From Glaciozyma antarctica PI12 (lineage: Eukaryota > Basidiomycota > Microbotryomycetes > Kriegeriales > Camptobasidiaceae), in contig KZ627157.1 of NCBI GenBank assembly GCA_002917775.1, forward strand, positions 312,032 through 376,031: a DNA stretch of 64,000 nucleotides. The letters run 5' to 3'. Position numbers and translations under genes: made by a program. Shown piece by piece: positions 48,791 to 58,101 of the stretch. Below the pieces are notes generated by a model. It did not search any database and was not told where the DNA came from. It saw nothing but the letters and a program-made list of their open reading frames with translations. Position 1 is the stretch's first letter; every line of letters starts with the position of its first letter.

Positions 48791-49750
48791 CGGCTGGCTG
48801 CGAGAGGTACCGCGTCGTAAAGGTAAAGGACTGGTATACAGCAGTTAAAGTGACGCACGCGCAAAAAGTCCGGAGCCTGGGTGACAAGCCGAGCAGAGAC
48901 GAGCGGAGCAGCTGAGGCGCGCTGGCTCTCTCCTTCCCACCCTCCACGCCTTCCTCTCGACGCTCACCGAAAACTCCACCCTCGCACCACCTACGCCCAG
49001 CAGGTAAGACATCAAACGCACATAACAGGTAAACCCCATCCTCGCTCTGCCCGCCTCGCCTCAACCGCCGCCGTCCCGCTCACTTGGCGACGTCGGCGCG
49101 CGCCGCCCACTCGTGACGGGCGGATACCTGGGACCTTCTCACGACGGTCGCTATCTGGCATGTGGCGTGGGCGGGGCCGGTATACACGGTGGAGGCTGGG
49201 GCAGGACACGGCGCGACGAGAACGCTGAACGCCGAACGCTGAGCGCTGAACGCTGACCCCACTCCCAGCAGCGGGAACGCGTTCGAGCTGTGCAATGACA
49301 GGTGCGCACTGCTTCCGCAAGAGCAGGACCAGCTGCTGAACGGGACGCCAGCGTAGGACACTCTCAAGCTATCCAAGCGCCCGACTCCACTCCACCTGCC
49401 CCCACGCTCCCCTCCGCCAGCCCTAAGCAGCAACAATCTCGGCCAACACGATCAACCGGATCTCTCCAGTACGCGCTCTCTCCCCTTCCCACGCGACCAA
49501 CCACCGCGAGACGAACCGCGTCGCGTCGCAATTCGCAGCTGTTTTGAAGCCCACTCTGGTGGCCGTGCGCTTCAGCGGGCGGGGAAGGACGTAGGGAGAA
49601 GGGAGGACGAGACGGTAGACAGCTGGAGGCCGAACGCGAGCGAGGGGGGCGCCACAGGGGGGTGTTCGCGTGTCGGATTGGACCGAGGGTGTGTAGCCCA
49701 GGCGGCAGCGCAGGACGATGAGAGTTGACGAACCTTCATCTCGCTGTGCA
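48791..49750. other. intergenic, upstream of unknown multi-exon gene
   Basis: About 960 bp. It includes a short tandem array of CGCTGAA-like units at about 49219-49257. The right part may be leader or first exons of the gene at 49751, since an acceptor occurs at 49750, but no start codon or coding first exon could be fixed. Confidence 0.3.
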
Positions 49751-50571
49751 GATACATCTCCCTCGTTCAATCTCCGCGGCGATGCTCTATTCAACAGCCA
49801 GACGACGAGTGCGTACTTTCGCAGCGACTGACCAGCTCGAATCGCGCGCGTGCAGGACGAACTAAGCTGCAGGACCGAGTACATCACGCCGGAGAGAAGC
49901 TGGAGTTTCACTATGAGCGAACGAGGCACTGGTGCGTTCTCGGCTCTCCTCGAGCTCTTGGTCAAAGACTTATTACTGTGCGTCCAGCCACGATCCGAAT
50001 CTCGCGCAAACGCTCTCTGCGTATCTCTCTCCAGACGAAGCAGCTTCCCATGAGTTCATTCGTGCGTTTCTCACCATCTGTCCGACGTACCTCACTAACG
50101 TTCGACTGCTCAGGTTCGGTGAACCAGCGGAGTTCCCGCCTTTGCGCGTCAGGTGCGTCCCCCTCCCTGGAACTCGTTGTTCCTTCGCTAACGCTTCGTC
50201 GCCCAGCTCTTATTGCGCGCTCCTGGATTCTACCTGCGTCACCGAACGAAAGCTTCGCCATCGCTCAGAGTATCCGCGACGGTCTCCGACGCCCGCACGG
50301 CATCAGGCGAGGTTGGAGCAAGCGTCGTTCCGCGGCGAGTACTTCCAGAGCGACTGTCACGATCCACTCGCAAAGACCTCACGCGGACGAGGGCATCAGC
50401 GGAAGCGATCGACGCGACGTGTTCGCATCTTCCTCCCTTGCGTCCCGTTTCACTTTCCTGATACTTCTCCCCAGGTTGACACACGACTGCACCGTCGGAT
50501 TTATGCTCACGATCGCCGTCAAGAAGCTCGACACTTACGCGGAGGCGAGGCACCTCTTCGGCGCCCGCTGA
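49751..50571 (+). CDS. multi-exon gene of unknown function, 5' end unresolved
   Basis: A series of short exons with good splice signals. Exon 49751-49808 reads SFNLRGDALFNSQTT. Exon 49856-49931 reads DELSCRTEYITPERSWSF and MSERGT. Next comes DPNLAQTLSAYLSPDEAASH, then FGEPAEFPPLRV. A long exon includes LIARSWILPASPNESFAIAQ, and the last, from about 50476, ends THDCTVGFMLTIAVKKLDTY to a stop at 50569-50571. The peptides look like one conserved protein but two junctions (near 49931/49988 and 50151/50205) are off by one base with canonical sites. Family not recognised. Confidence 0.45.
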
Positions 50572-51776
50572 CGACAGCACCGCAGTATCACGGCTCATCA
50601 CGCTTGCCAGCGCACCTTCAGAGTCCCTTCTCACACCTTTCACCTTCCACAAGCTCCAGTTCACCCTGCGCCAACCACTCCTCGCCCCGCCCTCACCTGG
50701 CTGGCACGTCGGTTCGTCCTTCGCACCCATCGCCGCCCACCGCCATCCACGAGCTCAAGTTCTGAGCCCTCCCACCCTACTCCGACTCTCCGACTACCCT
50801 CGAAATCCCTTTGAGCGCCATTCACAAACTCCACCAGCACCAGCTCCGCCGACTTTCGCCCTCTACGCCACGCCCTTCTGCGCCACTTCACCCCCCTCGG
50901 CCCTCCCCTCACGCCACTATCCTCTCTTCCACCTCCAATCTCTCTCAGCCACACGAACTCCAGCGAACCTCTACCCCGATCGAACGACCACCTGCCCCGC
51001 AAACGTCGCGGCGTCGGCGAAAGTGCAGCACTCAGGCCGGCGAGTCGCGGCGTCGGCGGTTGAGCGCCGCCTGCATCTGCTGGTGCTAGAGAATTGAAGG
51101 AGGCTACTCCAGCGAGAGGTATCGCGTCGACTCTCTCTTCTTCACCAGCTCATCGGCATCGGGACGCCTCGCCGACCCCAGTCACCTCCCATCTTCACCA
51201 GCTCCACCTCCCACCTTCCGCCTTTGCCACCCACAGCTCCTCTCGACACCGACTGCCTCCCTCCCTCTACACTTGCGATCACGGTGCCGATCACGGAGGC
51301 GTAGGAGCAGCGTGCGTGCGTGTGATGGGGACTAGGGCGCGCGAGCGTCTCAACGACGGTCGGAGGGTCGATGGGAAGGGCGTACGACGTTCAGCGCTTC
51401 GTAACGAAGATTAACACATTATTGGCATCCCTCGCTGCTCGTCTTGCTACTGCTGTTCGCGTCTGCCCGTGCGGTGAAACCCCTCAACATTCTCCGCCCT
51501 CAGACTCGCTCAGCTCCTCTCCGCTTCGGCAACTGCGCTCAAGCTCGCTCCATCGCCAGCGCGCCATCTTCACATCAAAGTCACTCATTTCGCGCCAAAC
51601 ATCGACCGAGAAGGCTTCCCAAGCTGCTCTCCCCGAGTTTTTCTCTCGCTCGCTCACAAACGCGTCCCCGATACCGCACTGCGAACCCAAAACACGCTCG
51701 TTAAACCCCCGCCTACGTGAACATCCCCGCCTGCTCAACCATGACCGGATTTTTGACCTCCGTCGCCCTCCAAGTC
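50572..51776. other. intergenic
   Basis: About 1.2 kb of Ser/Pro-biased frames on plus without support. A direct repeat GTCGCGGCGTCGGCG occurs at 51005 and 51044. No gene was recognised. Confidence 0.3.
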
Positions 51777-52246
51777 AGCCTTGCCGGCCTGCTCGAAACC
51801 ACGACCCCGTCCTTGTTCTTCCTCGTCTCCGCCGCACGAAAGACCTTGACAATCTTGCGCTTAACAGGGCCACAGGTCGCGTGATGCCCGACGATCATCG
51901 CCTGCTCCCTCTGCATCAGCGCGTCCTACGCCTTTTTGCGCCGGGGGCGGCTCTGATTGCTAGACTTGATCTTGCAGTCGGGGAGGTGGCAGGTGGATTC
52001 GGGGACGTGNNAGCCTTGCCGGCCTGCTCGAAACCACGAACCCGTCCTTGTTCTTCCTCGTCTCCGCCGCACGAAAGACCTTGACAATCTTGCGCTTAAC
52101 AGGGCCACAGGTCGCGTGATCGCCCGCACGATCATCGCATGCAGCACCAGCGCGTCCTACGCCTTTTTGCCCCGGCCGCCGCGGAGGATCTCGTTGCTAG
52201 ACTTGATCTTGCAGTCGGGGAGGTGGCAGGTGGATTCGGGGACGTG
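51777..52246. repeat. direct duplication flanking a two-N assembly gap
   Basis: 51777-52009 and 52012-52246 are near-identical direct copies (233 and 235 bp, a handful of differences), separated only by NN at 52010-52011. Both begin AGCCTTGCCGGCC and end TCGGGGACGTG. Either a recent tandem duplication or two alleles/contig ends placed side by side by the assembler. On minus, frames such as IDYYLCRDDVFGTFAALVKS and SHVPESTCHLPDCKIKSSNE look coding, so an unrecognised gene fragment may lie here. Confidence 0.7.
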
Positions 52247-52475
52247 AGACTTGACGAGAGCGGCGAAGGTCCCGAAGACGTCGTCGCGGCAGAGGTAGTA
52301 GTCAATGAGCGTCGCGTTCCTTGTTCATCTTCGGGGAACCACCGTCAGCTAATGCGCGCCATGCTTGTCAAACATCGAACCTGTAGAGCTTGACACGGAG
52401 TTAGGGGAGTCCCAGAGCTGGATGGTGTGGGAGTAACGACCAACCACAGCTTAACCACAGCCCTGCTTCAATAAA
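52247..52475. other. spacer
   Basis: On minus, LIDYYLCRDDVFG and, further right, GRYSHTIQLWDSPNSVSSST are peptide-like but no model could be built. Confidence 0.25.
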
Positions 52476-52529
52476 GCGGGACTTCGGTAGCGAGCTTTCA
52501 GACCCCGCACCTGGCGGATTATTTTTTGG
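52476..52529 (+). mobile_element. SINE-like repeat R2, copy E (3' end only)
   Basis: Plus-strand CTTCGGTAGCGAGCTTTC then CCCCGCACCTGGCGG and a T6 tract match the 3' ends of copies C and D. It lies in inverted orientation to copy D, about 240 bp away. Confidence 0.4.
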
Positions 52530-52768
52530 TTGCGCTTCCACCGGAGGGGGTGAAGCAAGTGAAACAAAGCTGCAAGTATCCCTACTTTAATCTCACAGGC
52601 CCAGGGCATCCGCAGGAGGGAGCAGTACCACTCTTACGCTGAAAGCCACCCAAGGCAGGAACGTACCTCTGTGCAGGCTCTGCACCTGCTTCTCACGTTC
52701 TCAGAAGCAGCTTTGCCTCTTCAAACTGTAGTTAGACGATGCCATGGACTCCCCCACCCAAAGTAACA

Positions 52769-52968
52769 CCAAAAAGGAAATCGCCAGGTGCGGGATTCGA
52801 AACCTCGCTGGCCGAACCCCATCCCCCTCTTCCACCGAACCCTCTTCCCTCCCCAGATTCTCGTTGGGTGCCTGTGTCCCGTACTGTATTATTCCAAGAC
52901 GAGCCAGCCGTGGGTACAGTCACTCGAGAATGGGACCTCACTATCTGAGCAACGGGGAGGCGAAGCGC
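52769..52968 (-). mobile_element. SINE-like repeat R2, copy D
   Basis: On minus: CTTCGCCTCCCC, then GTTGCTCAGATAGTGAGG (A-box-like), ACGAGAATCTGGGGAGG, CGGCCAGCGAGG, GTTTCGAATCCCGC (good B box) and a T-rich end. The clearest tRNA-like copy of the family. Confidence 0.5.
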
Positions 52969-54409
52969 AGGTCCGGCTGTGGACTGCGAAAGGATACCTC
53001 TCGTTCATCGCTCACTTACCTCAAAAAAGGTGGAAGCACCTTATGCCTACGAAAACGTGGAGAAAAGGCTTCCACGAGGAGGCTCGGGAGCATTTGGAGG
53101 AGGAAAAAGCTGGAGAGGGAGAGTCAGGATGAGCAGCTGCAAAAGGGTCAAGCTGCGCGTCTATCTCTCCGACGCAACGCATTGCAAGTATGATTACTTT
53201 ATTAGCGCATCGAAACCAGGTCGGCGGGGCAGGAGCAAGGAGCAACGAGAGGCGACGAGGGGAGCTCCGATGATGTTAGCAGGTTAGCGAGGGAAGCAGA
53301 GCAGGCGGGTGAATACGGGGGCTTAAACAACGTTGCCAAACTCTTCACTAAGAGCTACTCGGTTGTCCACCCAGGTCGGAGAGGTCGGAGAAGGCCAGGA
53401 GAGCGCGACAGCGCTGTTGCTTTCTTTGCAGCTCGACGCGTTCGATCGTTCGTGGCGCGGTTGTCCCTCTCTCTCCCAGTCCACCTCCATCAGTTCTACA
53501 CGGCGATACGCTGGTGCCAACTACGACCTGCAAGTTCCAGCGTCCACCAAGCCGCCGATCCTTGCGGCCACCTCCGCCCGTCGCGCGCACCTCCGATCTT
53601 CTCCCTCGAACTGCCATCCCCGCCTTCTGTACCACCCGCGCACCAAGAGGCGCACTTCTCCAGAGAAGCCGTTTCTGGAAGGACCGCAAGGGGGGAGATT
53701 TGAGCACGAACCAACGGCACCGTGACACAGGACCGGCTCACGAGCTGGTGGCAGGGGCTACTCAACGGTGACTGAAGGACGACGACTCTCACCAAACTGA
53801 GCTGGTAAGCAGCCTCAGCGGTCGACGCCAGCTCTGGGGCGGGCAGGGGGGAGCTGATGTGGCCAGCTACAGCGAAGCCTCTTCGAGGTCCTTGAATGCC
53901 CGATCACCGCTCTCTCAGCCTTCGTGGCTTGGCTGGGCAGGTGGACGACAACTTCTGCGTGGGGAACAGCCGGGACTGCTAGAATTTGCGCTCTGAGCGG
54001 CCAGAGTGGGGGTTTTGCGGGGTACCTCTCCCGCAACCTCTTGGAGGACTCCTTCGACACTGGCTCCTCGACTGCTCGCCGTTCCTTACCCCGCCAAATG
54101 CGCTGTAGATTACCCTTCATGGCAATGCACCGAAGGGTCGGAAGGTGGTCGGAATCTCCGTCCCTCGCTCCAGCACCTGCTCTCCCGCTACTCGCTCTCC
54201 CGACCCTGCGGTTCTCCTGCCCTAACCTCCTTTGGCGGTCCGACATTCCATCTCGTGTCGTGCAATTCATTGAGCTGCGCGATGTCTTGAACAGCAACGA
54301 AGCTAGCTCCCCCGCCAAGTAACTGTGGCGGAGGACCCTCACTGTTCTGGTCGCTCCTGTTAAAAAGATTCTTCGCTCTCTCCGTCTCTCGCTCGTCTCC
54401 TCCGCCACC
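52969..54409. other. intergenic, upstream of zincophore gene
   Basis: About 1.4 kb. A minus-strand frame across 53815-54483 (MEPKKGAALTKEEAARAVIR) overlaps the zincophore promoter and start and is judged a shadow. The right 300 bp should hold the zincophore promoter; no textbook ACCTTNAAGGT zinc element was seen. Confidence 0.35.
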
Positions 54410-55968
54410 ATGCTTTTCACCTCCCTTATCACCGCTCTTGCCGCCTCCTCCTTGGTCAACGCCGCTCCCTTCTTCGGCTCCAAGGTCTCGGTTCTTCAAG
54501 CTCGCGAGAACGACGACCACTCTAACCACGACCACTCCGACCACGCCGCTGCCGACGTCGACTTCACTTCCGACGTTCACATTCAGTGAGTTGGACAGCA
54601 CACTAGCCCCACGAAATCTTCTAACCCTCTTCGCAGCGAGTCTTGCTCGCCTGCCGAGCACAAGTACCTTCGCGATGGACTCAACGTGCGTTGTCTTCGG
54701 TTAGACTTTCGAGCATTACAGCTAATAACGCCGTACACTCACAGGAGATGAAGATGCTCGCCGTCCATTCTTACGAGCGCATCCTGCGCTTGGGAGAAGA
54801 GGATGATCTCTATGTGTTCGCTCGCTCCTCTGCCCTTCGCTTCGGGTCAGGATCCTAACAACACCCTCACCCCCACAGCAAGTACTTCGGCAACGCCTCG
54901 TCCGCCGCTGCTTCCGGCTTCTACGCCCAGATCGCGTACGGCAACAAGCCTGCGTCGGTCCTCGTTCGCTGCGACAACCCCGACGGCAACTGCAACGAGG
55001 TCACTGCCGCTGGACGTAAGTCGCTCGCTCACCGCATCGCAACACTGGTAGCTAAGTCTTCGTCTCGCGCAGCTTGGGCTGGTCACCACCGCGGAAACAA
55101 CGCCACTCAGGAGACCGTCATCTGCGCCTCCCACCTGTGCGCCTTCTCGGGCACCACGCTGCTCGCACCATGCGTGCATTTGCTGACCTACCTCCCCTGC
55201 TAGACACCAACCGTCTCCAACTCAGCAGCCTCTGCTGGGACGGACAGGAGATTGGCGTCGTCCCTGCTGCTTCCTGGATCGCGACTGACCTCAGTGCGCC
55301 CTTCCTTCTTTCTCCTCTCACCGAAGATAGCTGACGCCAACTTTTTATCGTCTCTCCAGTGCACCGAATGATCGTACGCTTTCCCACGTCTCATAGCTTG
55401 GCCAGACGCTGATACGAATCCTCGCAGCACGTTCCCGCTATCACCTGGGACCACGTCCACCACTACGAGGACTCCTACCCCGGTGTCCTTGAGCTCGCCA
55501 CCCTCGGCAGCCCCAACACCGTCTCGAACCAGAACGTGGGCTCATTTGCTTCTCCTGCGCATCTTTCTGCCGCTGACGAAAACTCTCTCCATACAGACCT
55601 TCCTTTACTACGCGATCGATTCCTACGCGCAGGATGTCGCGTGCGCCTCTCCTCCCTCCCTCCAAGCATCCCTACTAACCCCGTATGCTACGTAGCTACC
55701 CTCCCCTCGGATGCGTCGGCGCCAACGCCACTTTCGTCGACCCCAACGTCCCCGAAACCTGCTCCTTACGTCGCCTGGGGAACCGCCACGACGACCGCCG
55801 TCGAGGCTGCTGCCGCCACAACCGCTGCTACCGCTCCCGCTGCGGACACGACCAACGCCGCTGGGCAGACTTGCCACTTCCACGAGGACGGAACTGTGCG
55901 TTTACCGAGCTTGAATTTGCGGAGCGAAGCTGACGACTGGAACGCGTCCTAAGGAGCACTGCTTTTAG
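54410..55968 (+). CDS. secreted HRXXH zincophore (Pra1/Zps1/Asp f 2 family)
   Basis: Extracellular zinc-scavenging protein of the HRXXH putative-peptidase family. Start ATG 54410: signal peptide MLFTSLITALAASSLVNA, then a His-rich mature N-terminus DDHSNHDHSDH. Core: SCSPAEHKYLRDGLN, YFGNASSAAASGFYAQIAYG, LVRCDNPDGNC, SLCWDGQEIGVVPAASWIAT, the metal motif HRMIH in LMHRMIHVPAITWDHV, HHYEDSYPGVLELA and FLYYAIDSYAQDVAYP. The C-terminus, split by the last intron, is CHFHEDGTEHCF, the conserved zincophore tail. About nine introns; one internal acceptor (before SLCWDG) was chosen to keep frame. Oddity: between NVPETCS and YVAWGTATTTAV the frame slips by one base at a TT (about 55778), which may be an assembly indel. 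The ZIP zinc transporter is 2.1 kb downstream. Confidence 0.82.
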
Positions 55969-56352
55969 ATTTGTTTATAGATGAGCATCGCTGCTAAAAG
56001 CGATACCGCAGGATTAAAATGACAGCCCATACGTTTTGCTGTCGCGCTTTTGAGTGAGAGTCGGAGACCGTTTCGAAAGCTCGGCCGCGAGCGAGAGACC
56101 TTCGCAGCTAGCACAAAACAAGCTCAAGTGTCGTCTTCCCAAGTAACGGAACGAGTCCCTGGCCTTGTCAAACGGCTTCCGGTGCTGCAAATGCTTGAAA
56201 AACTAGCTGCGAAAACGCGAAAACGCGAAAGCACGGAGAGCTGACGATCCCCGCACCAAGCCCTCGCTTGATGAAGACGTCTTCTCTCAAGCTCTCAACG
56301 AAAGGAAGCTGGACTATGGAACGGGCATTCTATTGATAAATTCAACCTTGAT
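55969..56352. other. convergent spacer, zincophore / X325 protein
   Basis: About 380 bp between two converging stops, presumably both 3' UTRs. No ORF of note. Confidence 0.35.
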
Positions 56353-57627
56353 TTACTGCAAGACGACGGAGAAGACCGCAGCGAGCATCGCAACACCGCC
56401 GACGGCGCTGAGCGAGCTGGCTCCGGAGGTTCCAGTGTTATCGGCAGCGGCCGCAGATCCAACCGTCCCAGTCGCAGTGAGCGCGCTCGTGGTAGCGCTG
56501 GGGCCAGCGTTCGCGCCGCAGCTGGCGGCTTGGTACGCGGCCTCCTCTCCCTCAGCGCAAGTGCCGGTGCAGTGACCTGGAGAAGAGAGTCAGCGTCGGT
56601 TCCTGTTGCGCGCAGAGGGGGAACGGACCTTCGTCTCCGTCGCAGTGGCAGTCGCAGGCGGAAGAAGAAACGGCGGGGGCGGAGGAGGGGTCGAGGCACA
56701 GAGCATCGCTGGCTGCGACGCGTTCGGCGGAGCAGGAGGAGCTGCAGTGACCTGCGCAAAAATCGTTAGCTATCGATTGGCAGTGAGCGACAGCCGGACG
56801 TACCAGCGGTTCCGTCGCAGTGGCAATCACAGTCGTCGAGGGCGAGGATGGTCGTGTTCGAGCAGTAGTAATCGAAGACTGCGAGTGGCGTAAGTTAGTG
56901 CGCTCCAAGGAAATGCACGAGAGCGAAGTAATGCACAGGTGATGGGGGCGTTGGTTGCGGGGTTGATGACCGACTGGCCGTGATCCTCCACAAGTGTGTC
57001 GGTCACGTCCGCAGGGACAAGCACGACCTCTGCAAAGTCCAGGTGTTAGCGAGGCTCGCCCAGATTTCATGAGAAAGACGCGCACCTGCGCAGGTGGAGA
57101 CGGTGTCGTCGTTGTTGGTGCTGTCGGCCTCCGCCGCCTCGACGTACAGAAGAGCGCGGGAACCGACGACGGCTCCGGGGAGGCTGACGGGAATGCAGAG
57201 CACGCCCGACGCAGGCACGGGAACACGGCTGGGCAAGGACGCTGGGCTGCGAGAGAAAAAAAGTCAAATTCCGCACCGCGCTCGGGAGAGGACGGGCTCA
57301 CGAAGCTCGCGGCATCGGTGGGCTCAATCATGGCGGTCGTGCTGTTGCTGCTAGCGAGGCGAATGGTGACTGTGAGGAACCTCCTCGTCAGCTAAATCCT
57401 CGCCCGTCCACACGCCGTCGCTACTGACTCAATTCTCCCGCATCTCCCGCCACTGCCACGAACGAGTTCTCCGTTCCCCAGGCGAAGGAAGGGACACGAG
57501 TGCCACCTCCGCAGATAGCTCCAGTATCCTGCTGATCCTCGGTGTGAGTCCAAGAACCCTGAGGGTAGACGATGTCGATATGGGCGGCGGCAAAGGACGC
57601 GAGCGAGAGGACAATCAAGAGGAGCAA
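56353..57627 (-). CDS. GPI-anchored BIM1/X325-type LPMO-like protein with two Cys/His modules
   Basis: Cell-surface copper protein family that keeps the LPMO histidine brace but works in metal handling rather than sugar cleavage (family knowledge for X325/BIM1). Signal peptide LLLLIVLSLASFAAA is followed by HIDIVYPQGSW, so the mature protein would start with His1. Then ICGGGTRVPSFAWG, GVLCIPVSLPGAVVGSRALL, VVLVPADVTDTLVEDHGQSV and YYCSNTTILAL. Next come two exon-bounded modules, CDCHCDGTAGHCSSSC and CDCHCDGDEGHCTGTC, then a Ser/Thr/Ala/Gly stretch and a hydrophobic tail (VGGVAMLAAVFSVVLQ) typical of GPI signals. Oddity: the signal-peptide frame opens with TTG just after a TGA; the nearby ATG (about 57631) is one base out of frame. 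Shares a 474-bp divergent promoter with the ZIP gene. Confidence 0.7.
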
Positions 57628-58101
57628 TCATGGCTGGAGATGCTGGTGCAGTGGGGAGAGGCAGAAAGATGAGGAGAGGAAAAGTCTGACCTGCTTCAAC
57701 CAGGTTGTGGGATGGAGAACTGCTGGGGTTGTCCCAAGAAGAGGAGCCTTGGCAACATCTAATGACAGCTAGGCCCGGTCTCCGGACGCAATCGGTGATT
57801 CCGACAGAGGAAGATCTTCAGCGAGAATTTTTGAGGACGTGGAGCTCTCGCACACAAATCCACGGCTGGATCTACTCCAGGTGAGCGTTATCGCTCCCAG
57901 CTGCTGAGGCAGAACCTCTTGATCCAGTCAACTCACCTCTGTACCTTGCCTGAGGCCTGAGAACCTGGCGGCGTCGAATCAGGTCGTGGAGGACCTCTTC
58001 GTTCTCTCACCAACCTAGCTGTTGCCAAGTCTTTCGAGGTGTTCAGTCAGTCTTTGCAATGGCAGGTCTGTCTCTCTTGTCCACACACTCCCGCCCCCAT
58101 C
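57628..58101. promoter_or_regulatory. divergent promoter, X325 protein / ZIP transporter
   Basis: The 474 bp between the two start regions likely control both genes. They contain ACCTG-CTTCAAC-CAGGT at 57689-57705 (perfect 5-bp inverted repeat, 7-bp spacer) and GCCTGAGGC at 57948-57956. Zap1-type zinc elements are also inverted repeats (ACCTTNAAGGT), so the first is a candidate metal-response site; this is inference only. Confidence 0.4.

Noticed and set aside
51777-52246. Paired direct repeats as LTRs of a retroelement
   Set aside because: Nothing but two N separates them: no internal region, primer site or reverse transcriptase.
53815-54483. 222-residue minus frame over the zincophore promoter
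   Set aside because: No homology; it crosses the zincophore start and signal peptide on the other strand.
56813-56838. CDCHCDG module as a CFEM or chitin-binding domain
   Set aside because: Cys spacing and His content do not match either family; likeness to the zincophore tail is better.
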